Both the position numbers and the translations under genes were made by a program. Below the pieces are notes generated by a model. It saw nothing but the letters and a program-made list of their open reading frames with translations, searched no databases and had not been told where the DNA came from. A DNA stretch of 64,000 nt from NCBI GenBank assembly GCA_951213105.1, contig OX578148.1, positions 140,979,518-141,043,517 of the forward strand. Reading direction: 5' to 3'. Positions 58,965-64,000 of the stretch are shown one piece after another. Numbering within the stretch: the first letter of the stretch is position 1; each line of letters opens with the position of its first letter. This DNA comes from Amaurobius ferox (lineage: Eukaryota; Arthropoda; Arachnida; Araneae; Amaurobiidae).

Positions 58965-59267
58965 TAGACACTTTTTAATGAATTTTTAAAGAAATATATA
59001 TATATTTCGTGCTTTGATTTTTATAGGACGATCTATAAAAATGGGCGTGCCATTCAACATTCCCATTTTAACAGAAGCTCCTAAATATATCACAGACTAC
59101 TCCAGAAAAAAACAATTTTATAAACCCATCCGTTGATTCGTTATACATTTTTAACCCAGTCATGTCTTTGATTTCCTTTGATGAACTCAGTAGCCAATCG
59201 AGTGAGATGTCATAAATAATGGCACATCCTCTAGGGGCTGACATATCTTTCTGCGAGATAAATAAAT

Positions 59268-59606
59268 GTGTGTCTCCCATATGTACAGATAAATGACTAT
59301 GTGGATCCCGGACATCGTCTACTTTTTACATTTGAATGCTCAGTATGGATCCCTGCAAACGTAAGGGTATTTCTGTTGGAATATAAAACGTCCACGGAAC
59401 AATTAAATTTGATGTTGTCTGAGTCTGATGCACCGAGTTACAAGAGTTCAAAACTGGAGCAAAATGTTGGCTCAAATAATAAGATAATATATTCGCCTCA
59501 CAAAGCAGAACTGGAATTCTTAAAGTGCAATTGCCATTCGGATGCAAATAGTGCACCCAACCGTTTTACGAGTATATTCTTGTCCACAATTATTTTAGGT
59601 CAATAA
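59268..59606 (+). CDS. Unassigned ORF, 112 residues
   Basis: Plus-strand ORF with a varied, protein-like composition, including DPGHRLLFTFECSVWIP, a KTSTEQLNLMLSESDAPS segment and CNCHSD. No signal peptide, membrane segment or known motif was recognised. It is followed 22 bp later by another same-strand ORF, which suggests a decayed gene or captured sequence in the intron. It could also be chance in AT-rich DNA. Confidence 0.22.
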   Translation: MCLPYVQINDYVDPGHRLLFTFECSVWIPANVRVFLLEYKTSTEQLNLMLSESDAPSYKSSKLEQNVGSNNKIIYSPHKAELEFLKCNCHSDANSAPNRFTSIFLSTIILGQ

Positions 59607-59628
59607 TTAATACTCAATTCTTATCAGG

Positions 59629-59995
59629 ATGGACATCCGTTGTCGGTGCCAGAATTTGGGCAGCAAAATTTTAATTTTTACTGAACTTTCTCATACTTTC
59701 GATGGGTGTTGCAAAACGTATTCTTTGATTCATCGCGTTAGATTCTACTCATGCAATGAAGAAAGTTCAACCACTTGGTTGAAGCGGAATAGCTTAGTGA
59801 TTAGAAAATATCTTAAAAAATATCTTAGTGATTTGTTTTCTGCTTTTATTAGGGTATTTTACAATTCAGGCGTTGACTTGAGAAAAGTTGAAAGAGACAA
59901 AATATTCACTTTTTCGTTCTATCATCTTCAATCAGTTCAAGACCGTCGTCGACATGCCGAACCTACAGCCATCTGGAAGAAGTTAAGCCAAAAAG

Positions 59996-60029
<34 letters not shown>

Positions 60030-60117
60030 TGTCTATGTTAGGATTTTTGATACAAAGTACCATGCATTTTATAGGTCTTGTGTGCTTAATTTGAAAAGTT
60101 TTATGTTAAAAATGTAA
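59629..60117 (+). CDS. Unassigned ORF, 162 residues, running into a TA microsatellite
   Basis: Plus-strand ORF starting MDIRCRCQNLGSKILIF, with HTFDGCCKTYSL, KYLKKYLSDLFSAF and QDRRRHAEPTAIWKK. The first 125 residues look protein-like. The frame then enters a (TA)n run translated as alternating Tyr-Ile, so the natural C-terminus, if any, is lost. The family is unknown. With its neighbours it forms the densest unexplained ORF cluster in the window. Confidence 0.25.
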
Positions 60118-60521
60118 TCTAATTTTTTTTTAATTTTTTAAGCGTTTGTTATAATAAAGTTTGCAACGTTCAAACAGATTTTGATACTCCTGTAAAATGT
60201 TATTTTTTCACCAACTACTTATGCCGTGTCAATGCCTCAATTCTGTCATTCAATTCGACAGAGTTATTTGTATCACTGGACATGTTAATTAAGTGATGAA
60301 TGGAATAGGTTGCATATTTATAAACAATCTAATTTTACTACGATATACAGCACATTAGATATTTTACAGGGTCAATTTGCAGATGCCGTCATAGTACAAC
60401 GCATACTCTCTGAGCTAACTGATGTCAAAATATGTTCTATTACATACTTGCATATTACCTAAATATTCAAAAAATTATTAAATTTTTAAATGTGCCGGAA
60501 AATAAAAGATCCCCATACATA

Positions 60522-61206
60522 GGGTGATTCCTAAAGTTCTAATTTAGCTAAATAACTAAATAACTTTAGAGCAAACACAGCTACAGCTATGAAAGTTAGA
60601 TATTGGTATAGTAAAATAAGCATGCGCTATCAGATAAGAGTGACCCTAATAGCAAAATTTAGAACTTAGAACTCCTGTCTAGTAAACTATGAGAGATACA
60701 AGTTTTTAAATTAGAAATTTGTAGAACATCCACGGATTAGTACGAAATGACACATGGCACAAAAGGATGGACCGTCGTAAACGTCCATTTTTCGAAAGTC
60801 GATTATTGTCATTGTTGTAGATAAATTCTAGCAGACAGACCTGATACTACAGGGAGATATTTGTATTAGTCATGCAAATACCGCTGTTGCGTTAAATGCT
60901 AATAATGTACTCTTTTCTTCATGACTAAGTATAATAAATCTTATGTTTCCTTTACGTTTACGGCCTTCTAATGACACTATACCTTATGGGCTTTCTAACT
61001 AATTCATACATGCTCTGCAAGTTTCTAATTTAGTTTTTTCCTCATACCACTCCTATCTTGGAAGCTATAAGAGATCCCTTCCAAATTTTGCCACTAGGAG
61101 CGCTACGGTCACTCAACTGATAGTGAATGGTTATTTTACTATATAACATTCATAGCTGCGTTTGTTCCAAAGTTATTTAGATTAATTAGAACTTTAGGAA
61201 TCGCCC
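60522..61206. mobile_element. Non-autonomous TIR element
   Basis: Inverted ends GGGTGATTCCTAAAGTTCTA and TAGAACTTTAGGAATCGCCC; similarity continues for about 150 bp with gaps. The superfamily cannot be told because no clear target duplication is seen. Confidence 0.7.
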
Positions 61207-61380
61207 TCTTTGTTTCACTTGAATTATTTATAGTATAACACGTTTACCCAACTATCGAAGAATCATGCATCTGCGTAAGATTATAAACTACATACATGAG
61301 AACCTCATCTTAAAATGCTCCGAATATACGATGGATTAAAAATATCGCGAATTCGAGTATGTTAAGAGAAATTTTCTAAC

Positions 61381-61505
61381 CTCTTCAGGCAATTCCTCGT
61401 CCTCGTAGTTATTCCCAAGTCGCACGAAGAGCTGCAGGCCGTCCACTGGGACCACTCGCTGTAGAGCGTCTCCATACCACCACTAGATGGAAGGTAGGGG
61501 GAGCC
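61381..61505 (-). CDS. ADAMTS-like exon 1 of those visible: first half of a thrombospondin type-1 repeat
   Basis: After the acceptor CTTTCCAG (minus strand) the exon runs 125 nt, 41 codons plus 2 nt, to a donor G|GTTAGA. It encodes SEWSQWTACSSSC followed by RTRNCLK. The WxxW tryptophans and the CSxxC pair are the classic start of a TSR, the module that carries C-mannose and O-fucose in this family. The exon starts in phase 0, so an upstream exon ending in phase 0 is expected; none was found between 61506 and 64000, unless the short signal-like ORF at 61609-61698 serves. The remaining TSR cysteines come from the next exon at 57218. Confidence 0.87.
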
Positions 61506-61608
61506 CTGGAAAGACAAGAGAGTTGGCTGCAATTTTATTTTAATGTTGCATCATCATCACAATATAGGACCAGGAAAACAAAAATAGCAATGTTAACGAG
61601 ATTACAGC

Positions 61609-61698
61609 TCATTCTATCGTATAGTTCCCCCTTTCAGTCGTAACGAGAGCCAACAGGGAGAAGTACAGAGCATGGGCACGTGACGTCACACGAACCAT
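61609..61698 (-). CDS. Short ORF with signal-like leader, upstream of the TSR exon
   Basis: A 29-codon ORF begins MVRVTSRAHALYFSLLAL and ends about 100 bp before the TSR exon acceptor. The hydrophobic stretch resembles a secretion signal. A GT after the LAL codons (GTTACG, a weak donor) would join in phase 0 to the TSR exon. This is only a candidate alternative start; it may be a chance ORF or part of a repeat. Confidence 0.2.
   Translation of the reverse strand: MVRVTSRAHALYFSLLALVTTERGNYTIE
61677..61689. promoter_or_regulatory. Overlapping E-box and CRE-like palindromes
   Basis: CACGTGACGTCAC combines CACGTG (an E-box) with TGACGTCA (a full CREB/ATF site). It lies about 170 bp upstream of the TSR exon in the gene's orientation and next to the short signal-like ORF. 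Such pairs occur in promoters, but one match cannot show function, and the motif could belong to an unrecognised repeat. Confidence 0.25.
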
Positions 61699-62439
61699 TT
61701 TCCCCAAACCAAAATACTCGTTTGCTTAGCAGTATGGAAATTTTCATTATTTCTGTATTAAAAAGGGTTACTTTAGAAACTTACAATCGTTTAACCTCTC
61801 ATTTTAGTAGGATATATCTCAGTTTATCTTTTGGGGGCGGATATTTTTAATTAACCGGAAAATAAAATAGTCACTTTCATAAAAAAAAAACTCGTGTATA
61901 TATTTTAAAGAAAAATTATTATGTATATATCCTTTCTCGCTGCAATATACATTGCAGAATTTACTTGTAAACATCTTTAGAACGTTAGTGAGTGATTACG
62001 GTAAAAATGAGTAGTCGTGTACATTCACTTAAAATGCACTTTAGCAAATGAAATCTTAAAATATATATTGTTATTCAAGTATTCTAAATAACTTATTTCA
62101 TCAAAGATAAATTTCGATGTTTAATGTATTTAGTTTCAACTTTTATGGGCCAACATCGCCCGTTTACCATGACACGATATGGTAAAAATAATGCCCTTTT
62201 GCCCTTACGTTTCTGCGCATTCTACTACGCAGGTTGTTTATTTACGCTCGTGCTCTATAGCAGTAATAAAAGTGAAGTACCAAATGAGCATTTTGAGGAC
62301 TCCAACCAGTTCCCAGATGTGCCATGTTCTTATCATATCAAAGAGTTTGGATCCTTGTAAAAAAGGGCATTTCACAGTAGAAATCTCGCTAACTACCTAA
62401 ATTATTTCTATTTTTATTAAAACGTTCTCTACGCAGTGA

Positions 62440-62640
62440 TGATTAAGTCCGCAACCGGGTAACAGTAAGCTTTCTGGCTGTTATTGACTGCTTCCGCCCT
62501 TCCGTGACCAATAGGAGGAGATCGGCGCAATCAAATGCTCACCCCCGTTTTGTTGAGAGACAGTCACACTTTTGCTTGATTGTTGCGGGTTTCATTTTTA
62601 GTCGAATTCTGTCCCGCCTCCACCTATAAATGGCTTGTAA
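62440..62640. other. GC-richer island with promoter-like words
   Basis: Contains GACCAATAGGAGG, TGTCCCGCCTCC and CACCTATAAATGG. Read on the minus strand these give GC boxes and ATTGG about 1 kb upstream of the TSR exon; on the plus strand a CCAAT and TATAAA. No transcript start can be assigned. Confidence 0.2.
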
Positions 62641-62678
62641 ACTATGAATATCGCTGACAAAATTTAATTTTGGCCTTT

Positions 62679-62861
62679 TACGTCAATTTAATTGACGTAG
62701 AACGATACTTTGATAAACTTAAAATTCAGTTATATAATAATTTTGTATACAAAATTATTATATAACTGAATATTAAGCTTATAATTCATATATGAATTAT
62801 ATATTAAAGATCGGACTGAATAACATATTGAGGTTGAGTCTGTTTTCGATCAGACTCACGA
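62679..62861. repeat. Cluster of four palindromes
   Basis: 62679-62699 (10-bp arms, TACGTCAATT), 62724-62771 (perfect 48-bp palindrome centred on GTATAC), 62780-62801 (22-bp palindrome centred on ATAT), and about 62836-62859 (TGAGTCTG stem with an 8-nt loop). Confidence 0.85.
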
Positions 62862-62989
62862 TACGTCTAACCCATCAGAATAAATGGCTCGGCCTAAAGC
62901 AGTCCTACATTCGATACAGCAGGGCTTTTAAGATTTTATTATGCTATGTGAAATTTATCTTTTGCTTTAAATAACAATCATTTAACGGA

Positions 62990-63785
62990 ATGTGCTGGTA
63001 AAGACCGTGTCACATGGTAAACCCATGATCCAATATTTCGGGGGTGCGATCTAGAGTTGACCTGCTTATTTTGGGGGGCGGACTGTGGATGGCCAGCTGC
63101 ACTTGAAATCGAAAACCTTGCGATATCGCATTTTACCGAAATATTCAACGTTGTCAGGTTCGGACGGAATCATAGGGCTGGCGGCCTTTATGAATTAGCA
63201 GCTGAAAAGGTATCAGTTCGTAGGGGCTTGTAAAGGGGCTTTTGGGTCTAAAAAGCCAATGATGTTGCTTTTAGGTCAAGGGGTTAAGCCCCAGAAACCA
63301 ATGGGATGGTTTTGTGCGTCTCAGAGACGTGTTTTAAAATCTTGGAGAGAGTTTTTAAGAATAAAGGAGCGAGGAGAAGGAACTACGACTCGAGTGGAGT
63401 AAGGAACTGTTCCCATCATGGTCTTTTGAAAATTGAGAGAAGCCCGACGGCAAGTGATGTTGGTGAGTTCCCCATTTAAGGGCCTGTGCCTGATATGTAT
63501 CTTTCTTTCCGCTCTCTCCCTCCAATTAAATATCTACTAGTTAACGTCAGGTAATTTCATGATAGGTTACCATCTGTTCCAACTTAGTCTATGAAACTCT
63601 TTACCATTGTTTATTTTTGAATTGTTTTAGAATGGGTGATCAATCCATTTATTTTAATAGGAATATTTTGTGTATTATGTTGCTTGTAAATAGATTTAGG
63701 TATTGTAAATAAATTAATGTTATTGTTTAAAAACACGGCCTTATTCTTTTTTGCTCTCTTACCGGACGTGTCGTAAAAGAGGTAC
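62990..63785 (+). mobile_element. Possible LTR or UTR-like unit
   Basis: From TGTGCTGGTAAAGACC to GAGGTACA (TG...CA) with a T-rich stretch, TAAATAAATTAATG as a polyadenylation-like signal, then a short GT/T-rich tail. No second copy or target duplication is in the window, and no coding frame follows. Low confidence. Confidence 0.25.
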
Positions 63786-64000
63786 ATACCTCAGGACATA
63801 CCGCATATCGTTCAAAATTTTGAGTAATTATGATTTTAGCCCTAAGCGACCCCCATTTTCCGCCTATTGCCGGGATTGCACAATCGAGTCCTTCGATTTC
63901 TATTAAATTGTTTCGCAACATCGAATTTATTGTCTTTGGAGCTTTAAGCGACCACCTATCTTAAATCATTTTGCGAGATTTGGGGTTAGGCCGGGTTCTA

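Larger units (their letters stand above)
5079..61505 (-). other. Span of an ADAMTS-like gene: eight exons, both ends open
   Basis: Eight minus-strand exons with AG acceptors and GT donors join in one frame of about 531 codons; every junction phase fits. Domain order is TSR (joined residues about 15-75), ADAMTS cysteine-rich region (about 70-185), ADAMTS spacer (about 186-290), then a hydrophilic tail. Secreted proteins of this family bind the extracellular matrix and act on fibrillin or collagen networks (family knowledge). No protease domain (HExxH zinc motif) is seen, but exons before 61505 probably lie past the right edge and TSR-rich C-terminal exons past the left edge. Introns run from about 4 to 13 kb and are filled with transposons. 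Whether this is an ADAMTSL/papilin member or an ADAMTS protease cannot be decided here. The GPLT-containing spacer segment faintly recalls ADAMTSL1/3, which is a weak inference. Confidence 0.88.

Noticed and set aside
1..64000. CRISPR-like or bacterial features
   Set aside because: The regular repeats seen are eukaryotic minisatellites and transposon copies; no spaced identical repeats with unique spacers and no cas-like genes.

Overview
The window reads as animal nuclear DNA, most likely from an arthropod and plausibly an arachnid such as a spider (inference). It is AT-rich, carries spliced exons separated by very long introns, and is packed with eukaryotic transposons of many classes. No bacterial-type operons, rRNA genes, convincing functional tRNA genes or CRISPR arrays were seen.

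The one recognisable host gene lies on the minus strand and spans almost the whole window. Eight exons, at 61381-61505, 57218-57293, 44302-44407, 40031-40149, 28508-28634, 23177-23266, 14365-14531 and about 5079-5862, join with matching splice phases. The joined frame, about 531 residues, encodes a thrombospondin type-1 repeat, an ADAMTS cysteine-rich region with the CGVCGG signature, an ADAMTS spacer, and a long hydrophilic Ser/Thr/Lys-rich tail. No metalloprotease domain is visible, so the gene is either an ADAMTS-like (ADAMTSL/papilin-type) matrix protein or the C-terminal half of an ADAMTS protease whose 5' exons lie beyond the right edge. The 3' end probably lies beyond the left edge.

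Everything else is intron filled with mobile DNA. 1-5 kb: divergent tandem repeats plus element families A and B. 6-11 kb: family A copies, a full tRNA-derived SINE at 8475, and a second SINE nested in a family A copy at 9875. 14.7-17 kb: a PIF/Harbinger-like element. 18-21.4 kb: a decayed hAT followed by a decayed Tc1. 21.8-22.1 kb: a long hairpin. 23-32 kb: two related solo LTRs, Gypsy integrase and LINE reverse transcriptase remnants, and a Helitron-like element nested in a family A copy. 32-35 kb: two family B copies head to head, then a third. 35.5-39.2 kb: a TA-flanked element, a Helitron-like element and family A. 40.4-42.5 kb: a hAT with an 8-bp target duplication and a Tc1 nested inside it. 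44.7-45.7 kb: a young element with TIRs of about 240 bp. 49.8-53.4 kb: a rearranged Ty3/Gypsy element whose gag-protease half is inverted against its RT-RNase H half. 55.7-60.1 kb: unassigned exon-like ORFs and a tandem array of SINE tails. 60.5-64 kb: a TIR element, the TSR exon, a palindrome cluster and a possible LTR.

The elements are nested repeatedly, which gives a relative insertion order. All retroelement and transposase reading frames seen are broken, rearranged or incomplete.
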